Shown one piece after another: positions 11,199 through 20,417 of a stretch of DNA of 64,000 nucleotides (position 1 is the first letter of the stretch; each line of letters opens with the position of its first letter). A program made the position numbers and the translations under genes. Location: contig CANEVH010000010.1 in NCBI GenBank assembly GCA_947442105.1, forward strand, positions 1-64,000. Direction: 5' to 3'. The stretch comes from Comamonadaceae bacterium (lineage in GTDB: Bacteria; Pseudomonadota; Gammaproteobacteria; Burkholderiales; Burkholderiaceae_C). The notes under the pieces were generated by a model that made no database searches, was not told the DNA's origin, and was given only the letters and a program-made list of their open reading frames with translations.

Positions 11199-11993
11199 AT
11201 GACAGACCCAAAAAATCCAACAAGCAAAGACACCGTCCTCAATGTGTCCGGTGTATCCAAGCGTTTTGGCGGCCTCCAAGCCCTGAGCGATGTGGGCATC
11301 AAGATCGAGCGCGGCCAGGTCTATGGCCTGATCGGCCCCAACGGCGCTGGCAAGACGACCTTTTTCAACGTCTTGACCGGTTTGTACACGCCCGACAGTG
11401 GCTCGTTTCAGCTGGCGGGCAAAACCTACCAACCCACGGCGGTGCATACCGTGGCCAAGGCGGGCATCGCCCGCACCTTCCAAAACATTCGCCTGTTTGC
11501 AGAAATGACGGCGCTGGAAAACGTGATGGTCGGGCGCCACATCCGCACCCACTCAGGCCTGCTGGGCGCCATGTTTCGCACCAGCACTTTCAAGGCCGAA
11601 GAAGCGGCGATTGCCCAGCGCGCGCACGAGCTGCTGGAGTACGTGGGCATAGCCAAATTTGCCGACTACAAGGCCCGCACCCTGAGCTACGGCGATCAGC
11701 GTCGCCTAGAGATTGCCCGCGCCCTGGCCACCGATCCGCAACTCATTGCGCTTGACGAACCGGCGGCGGGCATGAACGCCACAGAGAAAGTGATGCTGCG
11801 CGAGCTGATCGACCGCATCCGCAACGATAACCGCACGATTTTGCTGATCGAGCACGACGTGAAACTGGTCATGGGCCTGTGCGACCGCGTCACGGTCCTG
11901 GACTACGGCAAGCAAATTGCCGAAGGCACGCCCGCCGAGGTACAGAAGAACGAGAAAGTGATCGAGGCCTATTTGGGCACCAGCGGCCACTGA
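11199..11993 (+). CDS. livG: ABC transporter ATP-binding protein LivG
   Basis: One of two ATPases driving the liv importer. The 264-residue protein has Walker A GPNGAGKTT, the LivG-typical GIARTFQNIRLF, the signature LSYGDQRRLEIARALA, Walker B LIALDEPAAGMN and the H-loop LLIEHDVKLVMGL. The start at ATG 11199 (MTDPKNPTS) lies just after livM; the track start at 11136 is inside livM. The stop codon falls at the edge of palindromic element B. Confidence 0.95.
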   Translation: MTDPKNPTSKDTVLNVSGVSKRFGGLQALSDVGIKIERGQVYGLIGPNGAGKTTFFNVLTGLYTPDSGSFQLAGKTYQPTAVHTVAKAGIARTFQNIRLFAEMTALENVMVGRHIRTHSGLLGAMFRTSTFKAEEAAIAQRAHELLEYVGIAKFADYKARTLSYGDQRRLEIARALATDPQLIALDEPAAGMNATEKVMLRELIDRIRNDNRTILLIEHDVKLVMGLCDRVTVLDYGKQIAEGTPAEVQKNEKVIEAYLGTSGH

Positions 11994-12032
11994 CTTTCAT
12001 GGAGGCGCGCAGCGCCGCCCACCCTGAAAGTT
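11992..12032. repeat. 41-bp AACTTTCATG palindromic element, copy B
   Basis: GACTTTCATG opens at the last two bases of the livG stop codon and CCTGAAAGTT closes the element, with an inner GGCGC-GCA-GCGCC stem. It is followed by CTTTCACC, a flank shared with other copies. It occupies most of the livG-livF gap and would be transcribed within the liv operon. Confidence 0.7.
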
Positions 12033-12059
12033 CTTTCACCTTTGTTTCCAGGACAGCAC

Positions 12060-12779
12060 ATGACCCGCACTATTTTGCTCAAAGTATCCAGCCTCAAGGT
12101 CTCCTATGGTGGCATCCAGGCCGTCAAGGGGGTTGATTTTGAGGTGGCCGAAGGCGAGTTGGTCTCGCTCATTGGCTCCAATGGCGCTGGCAAAACCACC
12201 ACCATGAAGGCCATCACCGGCACGCTGCCGTTCAACGGCGGTGATATTGAGTACCTGGGAAAAAGCATCAAGGGCCAAGGCCCCTGGGACTTGGTCAAAC
12301 AGGGCCTGGCCATGGTGCCCGAAGGGCGCGGCGTGTTTACCCGCATGACCATCATCGAAAACCTGCAAATGGGCGCCTACATCCGCGATGACAAAGCAGG
12401 CATTGAAGCCGACATCGACAAGATGTTTGCCATCTTTCCCCGCCTCAAAGAGCGGCGCGACCAGTTGGCCGGCACCATGTCTGGCGGCGAGCAGCAAATG
12501 CTGGCCATGGGCCGTGCGCTGATGAGCCGCCCCAAGGTGCTGCTGATGGACGAGCCGTCCATGGGCCTGTCGCCCATCATGGTGGACAAGATCTTTGAGG
12601 TGGTGCAAGACGTGTTTGCCCAGGGCGTGACGATTTTGCTGGTGGAGCAAAACGCCAGCCGCGCGCTCTCCATCGCAAACCGGGGCTACGTCATGGAGTC
12701 CGGCATCATCACCATGACCGGTGAGGCCAAGCAAATGCTCAACGACCCCCGGGTGCGCGCGGCGTACCTTGGCGAATAA
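12060..12779 (+). CDS. livF: ABC transporter ATP-binding protein LivF
   Basis: Second ATPase of the liv importer, 239 residues. Walker A GSNGAGKTTTMKAI, the LivF-typical MVPEGRGVFTRMTIIENLQMGA, signature MSGGEQQMLAMGRALMSRPK, Walker B LLLMDEPSMGLSP and LLVEQNASRALSIANRGYV identify it. The start is ATG 12060 (MTRTILLKVSSLKVSYGG); the track start at 12042 adds six codons without support. The operon probably ends here, since the next gene is an unrelated exporter. Confidence 0.95.
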   Translation: MTRTILLKVSSLKVSYGGIQAVKGVDFEVAEGELVSLIGSNGAGKTTTMKAITGTLPFNGGDIEYLGKSIKGQGPWDLVKQGLAMVPEGRGVFTRMTIIENLQMGAYIRDDKAGIEADIDKMFAIFPRLKERRDQLAGTMSGGEQQMLAMGRALMSRPKVLLMDEPSMGLSPIMVDKIFEVVQDVFAQGVTILLVEQNASRALSIANRGYVMESGIITMTGEAKQMLNDPRVRAAYLGE

Positions 12780-12802
12780 AGGCGCACTTCCCCACTTTGC
12801 GC

Positions 12803-13699
12803 ATGAATCGCTATCTGGCGGTACTGGTACTGGTCACCCTGGTATGGGGACTGACCTTTCCCATTCTGAAAGTGGCGACCCAAAGCCTGAGCGGCGTGGA
12901 GATATCGGCGCTGCGCTTTTTGTTGGCAGCGGCATGCATGGCGCCTTTTTTTTGGCGAGTGCCGCGCCACGCTTGGCGTGACGGCGTAGTGCTTGGCGCC
13001 TTGGCCTTGTTGTCCTACGTCGGTCAAGCCTATGGGCTGCAATTTATTTCTTCCAACCGCAGCGCGTTTCTAACCAGCTTGAACGTGATCATGGTGCCGC
13101 TCATAGCCTGGGCCTTGGGCATACGACCCTCCGGGGCGGTTTTTCTGGCGGCGCTTTTGGCTTGCTTGGGCATTGGCCTCATGTCCTTCGATGGTGGTTC
13201 GCATTTTTGGGCGGATACCGCCACCATTTTGTGTGCCTTGGCCTTTGCGGTCTATGTGCTGTTTCTCTCTGGCCGTTCCCATTTGCACCAAGCGCACCAA
13301 CTGGCCGCAGCGCAAATGGGTGTCATGGCGTTGCTGGGCACGCTCTGGATGTTTGCTGATAGCGGCCTCGCAGCAGTCCAGACCTTGCCGGAACGCATTT
13401 CTTTCGAGGTCCTGCTGGGTTTGCTCTATCTAGGCCTGGTCGCATCGGCGGGTATGTTTTTCTTGCAAGCTCTGGCCCAACGCCATGTGCGTGCCGAGCA
13501 AGCGGCCTTGGTCTATGCCTTGGAGCCCGTATTTGCCGCGTTGTTTGCATGGTGGTGGCTGGCAGAGAGCCTGACGCCGCGCGCCACTGCCGGAGCGGCC
13601 TTGGTGCTATTGGCCGTGGTCTTGAGCGAGGTCAAACCCGGCGTCTGGCTGCGGCGTGGTCAACGCATCCCTTCAGCGCCCGGCGTGCGGCAGGACTAG
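12803..13699 (+). CDS. EamA/DMT family transporter
   Basis: A ten-helix drug/metabolite transporter, 298 residues from ATG 12803 (MNRYLAVLVLVTLVWGLTFP); the track version begins two codons earlier at a TTG. Two EamA halves are visible, the first around VWGLTFPILKVATQSLSGVEISALRFLLAA and ...SSNRSAFLTSLNVIMVPLIAW, the second with RHVRAEQAALVYALEPVFAALFAWWWL near the end. The substrate is unknown; family members export amino acids and metabolites. It ends with a 4-base convergent overlap with the reductase gene on the other strand. Confidence 0.88.
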   Translation: MNRYLAVLVLVTLVWGLTFPILKVATQSLSGVEISALRFLLAAACMAPFFWRVPRHAWRDGVVLGALALLSYVGQAYGLQFISSNRSAFLTSLNVIMVPLIAWALGIRPSGAVFLAALLACLGIGLMSFDGGSHFWADTATILCALAFAVYVLFLSGRSHLHQAHQLAAAQMGVMALLGTLWMFADSGLAAVQTLPERISFEVLLGLLYLGLVASAGMFFLQALAQRHVRAEQAALVYALEPVFAALFAWWWLAESLTPRATAGAALVLLAVVLSEVKPGVWLRRGQRIPSAPGVRQD

Positions 13700-14736
13700 C
13701 TTGCTTTGTCGGCGGCCGAGGTAAATGCGTCCGCAAAAAACTCGTCCACTGGCAGATGCGCTTGGGCGCTGAAATCACGGAGTGCGGAGTCCACCACAAC
13801 AGGCGCGCCGCAGGCATAGACCTGGTAGCCAGAGAGGTCCGGGAAGTCTTGCAATACCGCCAAGTGCACAAAGCCGGTGCGCCCGGTCCATTCGTCTTCG
13901 GGCAGTGCGTGAGACACCACAGGCACGTAGCGCAGATGGGGCATCAGCGCCAGTTGCGCCTGCAGCCACTCATGCATGTACAGGTCGCTCGGGCGCCTGC
14001 CGCCCCAGTACAAGGTAGTAGGGCGGGTGATGCCGCAGTGCAGCATGTGTTCTAGCAAGGCTTTAAGCGGCGCAAAGCCGGTGCCCGAAGCCAGAAACAC
14101 CATGGGCTTGTCCGAGTCTTCGCGCAGAAAGAAAGAACCGAACGGCCCCTCAATGCGCAAAATGTCTTTTTCTTTCATGGACCCGAACACCAGGTCGGTA
14201 AAGCGCCCGCCCGGCATGTGGCGAATGTGCATTTCCAGTCCCGGCCCGGTGTGCGGCGCGTTGGCCATGGAGTAGCTGCGCCGCGCGCCGTCGCGCAAGA
14301 TGAATTCAATGTACTGGCCAGCGCGAAACGCAAACGCGTCGTTGGCCGGCAGTTGCAGTTGCATCAGCACCACGTCGGCAGACACTTTTTGCAGTTTGCT
14401 GACCCGCGTGGGCATTTTTTTGATGGGCAGCGCCCCGGCCGGCGTCACCTGGCGTGACTCCAGCACCACGTCGCTGTGGGCAGTGGCGCAGCAGGTCAGC
14501 ACGAACTGGCCGGCTTCTTCTTCCACGCTGAGCGCTTTGCGCTGGAAGTTGGCATGCACCACACGGCCTGAGAGCATCTTGCACTTGCACGAACCACAGG
14601 CCCCGTCCTTGCAACCGTAGGGCAGGCCCACGCCCTGGCGGATAGCGGCGGCCAACAGGGTCTCCAGGGCGTTGGCGGAAAACGTGGTGCCACTGGGCTC
14701 GACCGTCACGGTAAAAGGGGAAGCGCTGCCGGTCAT
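13696..14736 (-). CDS. 2Fe-2S ferredoxin/FAD/NAD reductase, CDP-6-deoxy-glucoseen reductase-like
   Basis: A three-domain electron transfer protein of 346 residues: an N-terminal plant-type 2Fe-2S domain with YGCKDGACGSCKCK (Cys 42, 47, 50) and a fourth cysteine in VLTCCATAH, an FAD-binding barrel with RAGQYIEF and RRSYSMANAP, and an NAD domain with FLASGTGFAPLKALLEHM and a terminal YACGAP. Betaproteobacterial proteins of this type are often labelled CDP-6-deoxy-delta-3,4-glucoseen reductase, but no sugar genes are nearby and the true partner is unknown. The 45-base gap to the divergent SDR gene must hold both starts. Confidence 0.85.
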   Translation of the reverse strand: MTGSASPFTVTVEPSGTTFSANALETLLAAAIRQGVGLPYGCKDGACGSCKCKMLSGRVVHANFQRKALSVEEEAGQFVLTCCATAHSDVVLESRQVTPAGALPIKKMPTRVSKLQKVSADVVLMQLQLPANDAFAFRAGQYIEFILRDGARRSYSMANAPHTGPGLEMHIRHMPGGRFTDLVFGSMKEKDILRIEGPFGSFFLREDSDKPMVFLASGTGFAPLKALLEHMLHCGITRPTTLYWGGRRPSDLYMHEWLQAQLALMPHLRYVPVVSHALPEDEWTGRTGFVHLAVLQDFPDLSGYQVYACGAPVVVDSALRDFSAQAHLPVDEFFADAFTSAADKAS

Positions 14737-14781
14737 CGGTGTGTGTATCCTTGAAACGATTCAACTAGAAAGCGCCCGATT

Positions 14782-15741
14782 TTGCCTTCAATCCAATCCC
14801 CCCTAGGCGCCTTGCCTGCGCGCTTTCGCCGCAGCCGCTTGCTCATCGTCGGTTGCGGCGACATTGGTTTGCGGGTCGCGGGCTTGTTGGCACACAAGCT
14901 CACGGTACGCGCGCTGACTTCACAGCCCGCGCGCGCGCCTGCGCTGCGAGCGGCTGGCATCACGCCGCTGTCGGGCAATTTGGACCATGCGCCCACCTTG
15001 AGGCGCCTTGCGGGTTTGGCGCCGCGCGTGCTGCACTTGGCGCCGCCTGCGGGCCAAGGTGCGCGTGACGGGCGCACCCTGGCGCTGTTGCGTGCATTGC
15101 GCCTGCGTGCGGCACCCTCGGCGCTGGTGTATGCGTCCACCAGCGGTGTCTATGGCGACTGCGCTGGTGCCTATGTGGATGAAGTGCGAGCCCTGGCACC
15201 CACCACCGCGCGCGCGCTGCGCCGGGTGGACGCTGAGGCCCATGTGCGCTTTTTTGGCCGCGCGGCGGGGGTGTGCACCAGTGTGTTGCGGGTGCCTGGC
15301 ATTTATGCGCCCAACCGCGAGGGCGGCACGCCGCTGGCGCGCTTGCGCAATGGCACGCCGGTGCTGGACGCGGGAGACGACGTCTACACCAACCACATCC
15401 ACGCCGACGACCTGGCGCGCGCCTGCGTGCTGGCCCTGTGGCGCGGCAAGCCGCAGCGCGCCTACAACATCAATGACGACGCTGTGTTGAAGATGGGGGA
15501 TTACTTTACGGCTGCAGCCGCCTTGTACGGTGTGCCGGTGCCGCCGCGCATCAGCCGCGCACGCGCAGCGCTAGAGATTGCGCCCATGCAGCTGAGTTTT
15601 ATGTCCGAGTCCCGGCGCATGGTGAACACGCGCATGAAGCGAGAGCTGGGCTTGCGTCTACAGTTTCCCCACGTGCTGGGCGGCTTGGCCGCCGTGCCTC
15701 AGGTACCGCTGGTATCCGCTGCGCTTTCGCTCGGCCGGTAA
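14782..15741 (+). CDS. NAD(P)-dependent SDR/epimerase family protein (YeeZ-like)
   Basis: An atypical extended SDR protein of about 319 residues. The Rossmann motif VGCGDIGLRVAGLL lies near residue 23, and ALVYASTSGVYGD carries the usual serine and tyrosine region. It resembles the NAD-binding YeeZ-like family; the substrate is unknown. No ATG exists before the Rossmann fold: the track start is TTG 14782 and a second TTG at 14812 is possible, so the start is uncertain. The C-terminus overlaps the convergent PAP2 gene by 43 bases, a solid overlap because both reading frames are conserved family ends. Confidence 0.8.
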   Translation: MPSIQSPLGALPARFRRSRLLIVGCGDIGLRVAGLLAHKLTVRALTSQPARAPALRAAGITPLSGNLDHAPTLRRLAGLAPRVLHLAPPAGQGARDGRTLALLRALRLRAAPSALVYASTSGVYGDCAGAYVDEVRALAPTTARALRRVDAEAHVRFFGRAAGVCTSVLRVPGIYAPNREGGTPLARLRNGTPVLDAGDDVYTNHIHADDLARACVLALWRGKPQRAYNINDDAVLKMGDYFTAAAALYGVPVPPRISRARAALEIAPMQLSFMSESRRMVNTRMKRELGLRLQFPHVLGGLAAVPQVPLVSAALSLGR

Positions 15742-16424
15742 GCCCAGACCAGCGCCCGCCAGACCAAGTAGCTGCATGCCCAGGTAATGGGTGCGGCCCA
15801 AAGCGCGTCGCTCAGCCAATGCGCCATGTCCGCCATGCGCGCAAAGCCAACCAGCACCCCTGCAGTGCAACCTGCCACCGCCCAAGCGCGGCGGCGGCGC
15901 GGGTGCACCAGCATGAGCGAGGCAAAGAAAAAGCCGCAGGACACGTGGCCGCTGACAAAAGAGCAATTGTTATTGCACTGGTCGGTCATCACGCCCGCCC
16001 GGGTGAAGTGGCTGGGGCCACCGAAGTTTTCGACTTCATAGGGCCGCGCCCGCTGCCACTGCTCTTTAAAGCCGCTGTTGACCAGCAAACCCGGCCCCAG
16101 GGCGCCTGACAGAATAAAAAATGCCAGCGGCAGCCGCCACTGCCTCCAGCGCGGTCGCCAGGTCGCTACGGCCCACGCGGCAATAGCAAGGTAGACCAAA
16201 CCCCGAAATACGCTGGGTACGTACAGATTGATGGCCTGCACCCACCACCAACCATTGATGTAACTGTGCCCGTCGGGCGGGGCGAACCAGGCGGCTAGAG
16301 CCAAGTCCAGCGCGGGCCACGCCGTAGGAACCAGCGCCAACGCGATCAAAACCAAGGTCAACACCCCGTAGAGGCGCGGGGCGCTGCTGGCGGAAAAAAA
16401 GGGGAGGGCGCTGGTAGTTTGCAT
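15699..16424 (-). CDS. PAP2 superfamily phosphatase (membrane)
   Basis: An integral-membrane acid phosphatase of the PAP2 type, 241 residues from ATG 16424 (MQTTSALPFFSASSAPRLYG). The three-part active site is complete: KEQWQRARP (KX6RP), SFVSGHVS (SGH) and ARMADMAHWLSD (RX5HX3D). Such enzymes remove phosphate from undecaprenyl-PP, phosphatidic acid or lipid A; which one applies cannot be told. The track start at 16787 runs back through the upstream tandem repeat and the divergent gene, so I reject it; ATG 16487 is a possible alternative. Confidence 0.82.
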   Translation of the reverse strand: MQTTSALPFFSASSAPRLYGVLTLVLIALALVPTAWPALDLALAAWFAPPDGHSYINGWWWVQAINLYVPSVFRGLVYLAIAAWAVATWRPRWRQWRLPLAFFILSGALGPGLLVNSGFKEQWQRARPYEVENFGGPSHFTRAGVMTDQCNNNCSFVSGHVSCGFFFASLMLVHPRRRRAWAVAGCTAGVLVGFARMADMAHWLSDALWAAPITWACSYLVWRALVWAYRPSESAADTSGT

Positions 16425-16500
16425 AGAAGCGGCTGCGCCTAAAGGCGAAAACGAAAGGAAACCCGGAGCACTGCCGGGCGTACCCATCACGATTATCACT

Positions 16501-16530
16501 GCCCGCCCAGCCCCGCCCAGCCCCGCCCAG
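16501..16530. repeat. 10-bp tandem repeat, three copies
   Basis: Three head-to-tail copies of CCCCGCCCAG (the first begins GCCC) lie in the 232-base gap between the divergent PAP2 and glycine-zipper genes. A small hairpin CCCGG-AGCACTG-CCGGG-type sequence lies just before it. No gene is seen in this gap. Confidence 0.8.
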
Positions 16531-16656
16531 TTCAGCGCAAGTGAAGCCACACGCCGTAGCGCTCGGGTCACGCATTGGGGTTGGTAAAGACCAAGGCCCA
16601 TGTCAACTTGCGCGTGCGCAGCGGCGTTATGGTCGCAATACTTCGAAAGGCAGACT

Positions 16657-17310
16657 ATGAAACGATGGACCGTGGCAGTAATGGGGCTTGCCGCTTTGGC
16701 AAGTGGTTGGGCGCAAGACGTGGGCCGTGTGCTCTCGTCTACCCCGGTGGTGCAGCAAGTGGCAGTGCCACGCCAGGTGTGCAGCAACGAGCAAATCAGC
16801 TACCAGGGGCCGAAAAGCGGTGCGGGCGCGGTGCTTGGCGCCATCGCAGGCGGCGCAATGGGCAATGCTGTCGGCGGGCGCGGCGCCGGTCAGGCCGCTG
16901 CCACGGCAATCGGCATCATGGGTGGCGCCATTCTGGGCGACAACATTGAGCGGCCGGGCCCCGAGCTGGTAGAGAACGTGCAGCGCTGCGCAGTTCAAAA
17001 TTTCTTTGAAAACCGAACTGTGGGCTACAACGTGGTCTACGAGTTTGGTGGCCGCCAGTATGCGGTGCAAATGCCCAACGATCCCGGCCCCACCATCGCT
17101 GTCCAGGTCTCACCCGTGGGCAGTGCACCGGTGTATCAAGCCCCTCTTGCACAGGTTCAGGTGCAACCCGCCACAACGACTTATGTCACGGTCGAACCAC
17201 CCCGAAGCTATTACGCGCCGTACTACCGCCCCCTTGTCGTGCCATTCGGCTTTTACGGCCATGGTCGCGAACGCTGGCACGGCCACGGCCACGGCCACCG
17301 CCACTGGTAG
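16657..17310 (+). CDS. Glycine-zipper 2TM-domain exported protein with His-rich tail
   Basis: 217 residues from ATG 16657 (MKRWTVAVMGLAALASGWAQ). The first 20 residues are a signal peptide with probable cleavage after WAQ. Residues about 50-90 are a Gly/Ala-rich glycine zipper (GAGAVLGAIAGGAMGNAVGG ... GIMGGAILGDNIE), as in Rickettsia 17-kDa antigen/SlyB-type envelope proteins, but no lipobox cysteine is present. The C-terminus is unusual: after a Pro/Tyr stretch it ends in GRERWHGHGHGHRHW, a possible metal-binding tail. The function is unknown; an envelope location is likely. Confidence 0.8.
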   Translation: MKRWTVAVMGLAALASGWAQDVGRVLSSTPVVQQVAVPRQVCSNEQISYQGPKSGAGAVLGAIAGGAMGNAVGGRGAGQAAATAIGIMGGAILGDNIERPGPELVENVQRCAVQNFFENRTVGYNVVYEFGGRQYAVQMPNDPGPTIAVQVSPVGSAPVYQAPLAQVQVQPATTTYVTVEPPRSYYAPYYRPLVVPFGFYGHGRERWHGHGHGHRHW

Positions 17311-17333
17311 CGCGCGCCTGCAAGCGCCGTGGC

Positions 17334-20300
17334 CTAGGTGGCGCTGACCTCGGGGCGCAGGTCGGGGCCATGGCCGCTGAAACGGTCCAAGGCCAAATAC
17401 AGCACCGGGGTGATAAATAGCGTAATTGCCTGCGAGAACACCAGGCCCCCGGCCACGGCCAAGCCCAGGGGCTGACGCAATTCAGCTCCGGCGCCCAAGC
17501 CAATCGCAATCGGCAGCGCGCCCACCAGCGCGGCCAGCGTCGTCATCATGATGGGCCGAAAGCGCAGCACGCAGGCGGTGCGAATCGCCTCATGCGGCGC
17601 CATACCCTGGTGGCGTTGGGCGTCCAAGGCAAAGTCGATCATCATGATGGCGTTCTTTTTGACGATGCCGATCAAGAGCACGATGCCAATGGTGGCAATC
17701 AGCGTCAGGTCCTGGCCAAACAGCATCAGCGTGGCCAGCGCGCCCACCGCGGCCGAAGGCAGGCCCGCCAAAATCGTGATGGGGTGGATGTAGCTCTCGT
17801 ACAGAACGCCCAGCAGTACATAAATCACCACCAGCGCGGCAATCACCAGCACCAGCTGGCTGCCTTGCGAGCTTTTGAACACTGCGGCGTCGCCGCCATA
17901 GGTGCTGATCACGCTGCTGGGCATCTGAATGGCTTCGCGCGCGGCGTCGATTTTGGCTGTAGCGTCGCCCAGTGCGGCGCCGGGCGCGAGGTTGAAGGAC
18001 ACAGTGACCGCTTGCAACTGCCCGACGTGGTTGATGGACGTGGGGCCTACGCTGCGCTCCACCGTGGTAAAGCTTGACAGTGGCACCAGCGTGCCAAAGC
18101 TGGAGCGCACATAAATGCCCGAGAGCGCAGATTCATCTTGCTTGGCTTCGGGCGCCACTTCCATGATGACCTGGTAGCTGTCGGTGGGCAGGTAAATGGT
18201 GGACACCTGGCGCTCGCCAAAGGCGCTAAACAGGGCCGAGCGGATGGCGTCTACCGACACACCCAAGGTGTTGGCGCGGTCGCGGTCGATGTTGAGCTGC
18301 GCTTGCAGGGCGCGCAGCTGCGCGTCGCTGGTCACGTCCCGAAATATCGGGTCGGCGCGCATGCGCTCTTGCAGCTTGGACGCCCAGGTGCCGAGTTCAT
18401 CGGCCTTGACGCTTTGCAAGATGTACTGGAACTGCGCCTTGCTTTGGCGCCCGCCCAATTGCAGGTTTTGCACCGGGCGCATAAACACGTTGATGCCGGC
18501 CACGCCGCGCAGCTTTTTGCGCAGCCCCTCCACGACTTGCTTCATGGGCAGGCGCTGGCCCGCAGGTTTGAGGCTCACAAACATCCGCCCGGCATTTTGG
18601 GCGTTGTTGCCGCCGTTGAAAGAGCTGACTGCGTTGACATTGGCGTCCGCCCGAATGATGGCGGCTGCGCGCTCTTGCAGCGCCACCATGGCGGGGAAGG
18701 AAATGTCCTCGCTGCCTTCGGTAGTCACTTGAATCTGACCAATGTCTTCCTCTGGGAAAAACCCTTTTGGAATCACGTTGACCAGCCAGAAAGTGGCCAC
18801 AAAAGTGCTTGCAGCCAGCAGCAACATGGTTTTGCGGTGGTCCAGCGCCAGGTCCAGCAGCCGCGTGTACCCCGCCAGCATGGCGTCAAATCCGCGCTCA
18901 AACAGCCGCACCAGACGACCGGGTGGCTTCTTGTGGGCGTCGTCGGTCAAAAAGCGCCCGGCCAGCATGGGCACCAGCGTGAGCGATACAAAGGCCGACA
19001 CCACAATGGCCAGGCTCACCACCACCGCAAACTCGTGGAACAAGAGGCCAATCACGCCGGGCATAAAGAAGATGGGAATGAACACGGCTATCAGCGAGGT
19101 CGAGATCGACACAATCGTGAACCCCACCTCGCGGGCGCCCACCAGGGCCGCGTGGAACGGCTTTTCGCCGTTTTCCACGTGGCGGATGATGTTCTCCAGC
19201 ACCACAATCGCGTCGTCCACCACCAGGCCCACGGCCAGCGTCAGCCCGAGCAGCGAGATATTGTCCAGGCTGTAAGACATGCCCCACAGCAGCGCCACCG
19301 CGCCCATCAGCGAAATCGGCAAAGACAGCGTGGGAATGGCGGTGGCCACAAAGCGGCGCAGGAACAAAAAGATCACCAGCACCACCAAGACGATGGTGCC
19401 AATGAGCGTGAGCGACACATCGTGCAAGGCGTCGCGCACCGAGACCGAGCGGTCGTTGATGGGCGTCATGCGCACCGACTGGGGCAGTTGCGCCTGGATG
19501 GACGGCAGGGCGGCGCGTACCGCGTCCACCAGGCGCACGGTATTGGCGCCGGGCTGGCGCTGAATGCCGATGGTGATCGAGTTTTCACCGTTGAAGGTGG
19601 CCCAGCTTTTCAGGGTCTCGACACTGTTTTCCACCTTGGCAATCTCTTTCAGGCGCAAGGGCACGCCGCCCTTGGCGCTGATGATGAGGTTGCCAAAGTC
19701 AGAGGCCGTTTTCAGTTGCTTGTTGGCTTGCAACACCAGGGTTTGTTTGGGCCCTTCTAGGGTGCCCACGGGCGTATTGACATTGGCCGCGCGCAGGGCT
19801 GCGCTCACTTCATCGAGGCCTATATTGGCGGCCGCCATGGCGTCAGGCTGCACGCGCACGCGCACCGCAAAGCGCTTGGCGCCGTAAATGTTTACTTGGG
19901 CCACGCCATTGATGGTGGAAAAGTTGGGCGATATCAGGTGCTCGGCGTAGTCCTGCAAATCCGCAGGCGAGAGCGAGGGCGAGGTCAGCGCAATCAGCAG
20001 CACCGGCGCATCAGCCGGGTTGACCTTGCGGTAGGAGGGCGGATTGCTCATGTCCTGCGGCAAAGAGCGCTGGGCACGCAAGAGCGCCGCTTGCACGTCC
20101 ACAGCGGCGGCGTCCACATTGCGCCCCTCTTCAAATTCGAGCGTCAGCGAGGTGCTGCCCAAGGTGCTGCTCGAACTGATGGTTTTGAGGCCGGGCACGG
20201 TTTGGAACTGTTTCTCCAGCGGCAGCGCCACCGAGCTTGCCATGGTCTCAGGGTTGGCACCGGGCAGGTTGGCCGAGACGTTGATGACCGGCGTGTCGTA

Positions 20301-20417
20301 GCTGGGTAGCGCCGCAACCGGGATGTTGCGCAGGCCCAAAACGCCTGCGCCCACGATGGACAGATTGAGCAGCACCGTCATCACCGGACGGCGGGTGAAC
20401 AGTTCGGAGAAGTTCAT
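17334..20417 (-). CDS. RND efflux pump inner-membrane transporter (MdtB/MdtC-like)
   Basis: A proton-driven HAE1-type RND permease of 1027 residues. It opens with the family N-terminus MNFSELFTRRPVMTVLLN. TM4 carries the proton-relay pair in GLVVDDAIVVLENI, and two large periplasmic loops flank the duplicated membrane halves; the second half has GIVKKNAIMMIDFALDA. It is co-transcribed with, and overlaps by 4 bases, the upstream adaptor gene. No outer-membrane TolC-like gene is in the window, so the third component must come from elsewhere. Substrate is unknown; relatives export drugs, bile salts and novobiocin. Confidence 0.95.
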   Translation of the reverse strand: MNFSELFTRRPVMTVLLNLSIVGAGVLGLRNIPVAALPSYDTPVINVSANLPGANPETMASSVALPLEKQFQTVPGLKTISSSSTLGSTSLTLEFEEGRNVDAAAVDVQAALLRAQRSLPQDMSNPPSYRKVNPADAPVLLIALTSPSLSPADLQDYAEHLISPNFSTINGVAQVNIYGAKRFAVRVRVQPDAMAAANIGLDEVSAALRAANVNTPVGTLEGPKQTLVLQANKQLKTASDFGNLIISAKGGVPLRLKEIAKVENSVETLKSWATFNGENSITIGIQRQPGANTVRLVDAVRAALPSIQAQLPQSVRMTPINDRSVSVRDALHDVSLTLIGTIVLVVLVIFLFLRRFVATAIPTLSLPISLMGAVALLWGMSYSLDNISLLGLTLAVGLVVDDAIVVLENIIRHVENGEKPFHAALVGAREVGFTIVSISTSLIAVFIPIFFMPGVIGLLFHEFAVVVSLAIVVSAFVSLTLVPMLAGRFLTDDAHKKPPGRLVRLFERGFDAMLAGYTRLLDLALDHRKTMLLLAASTFVATFWLVNVIPKGFFPEEDIGQIQVTTEGSEDISFPAMVALQERAAAIIRADANVNAVSSFNGGNNAQNAGRMFVSLKPAGQRLPMKQVVEGLRKKLRGVAGINVFMRPVQNLQLGGRQSKAQFQYILQSVKADELGTWASKLQERMRADPIFRDVTSDAQLRALQAQLNIDRDRANTLGVSVDAIRSALFSAFGERQVSTIYLPTDSYQVIMEVAPEAKQDESALSGIYVRSSFGTLVPLSSFTTVERSVGPTSINHVGQLQAVTVSFNLAPGAALGDATAKIDAAREAIQMPSSVISTYGGDAAVFKSSQGSQLVLVIAALVVIYVLLGVLYESYIHPITILAGLPSAAVGALATLMLFGQDLTLIATIGIVLLIGIVKKNAIMMIDFALDAQRHQGMAPHEAIRTACVLRFRPIMMTTLAALVGALPIAIGLGAGAELRQPLGLAVAGGLVFSQAITLFITPVLYLALDRFSGHGPDLRPEVSAT

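Noticed and set aside
18138-19760. 540-residue plus-strand ORF over the RND pump
   Set aside because: It is antisense shadow of a conserved pump gene, with low-complexity His/Gln-rich content.
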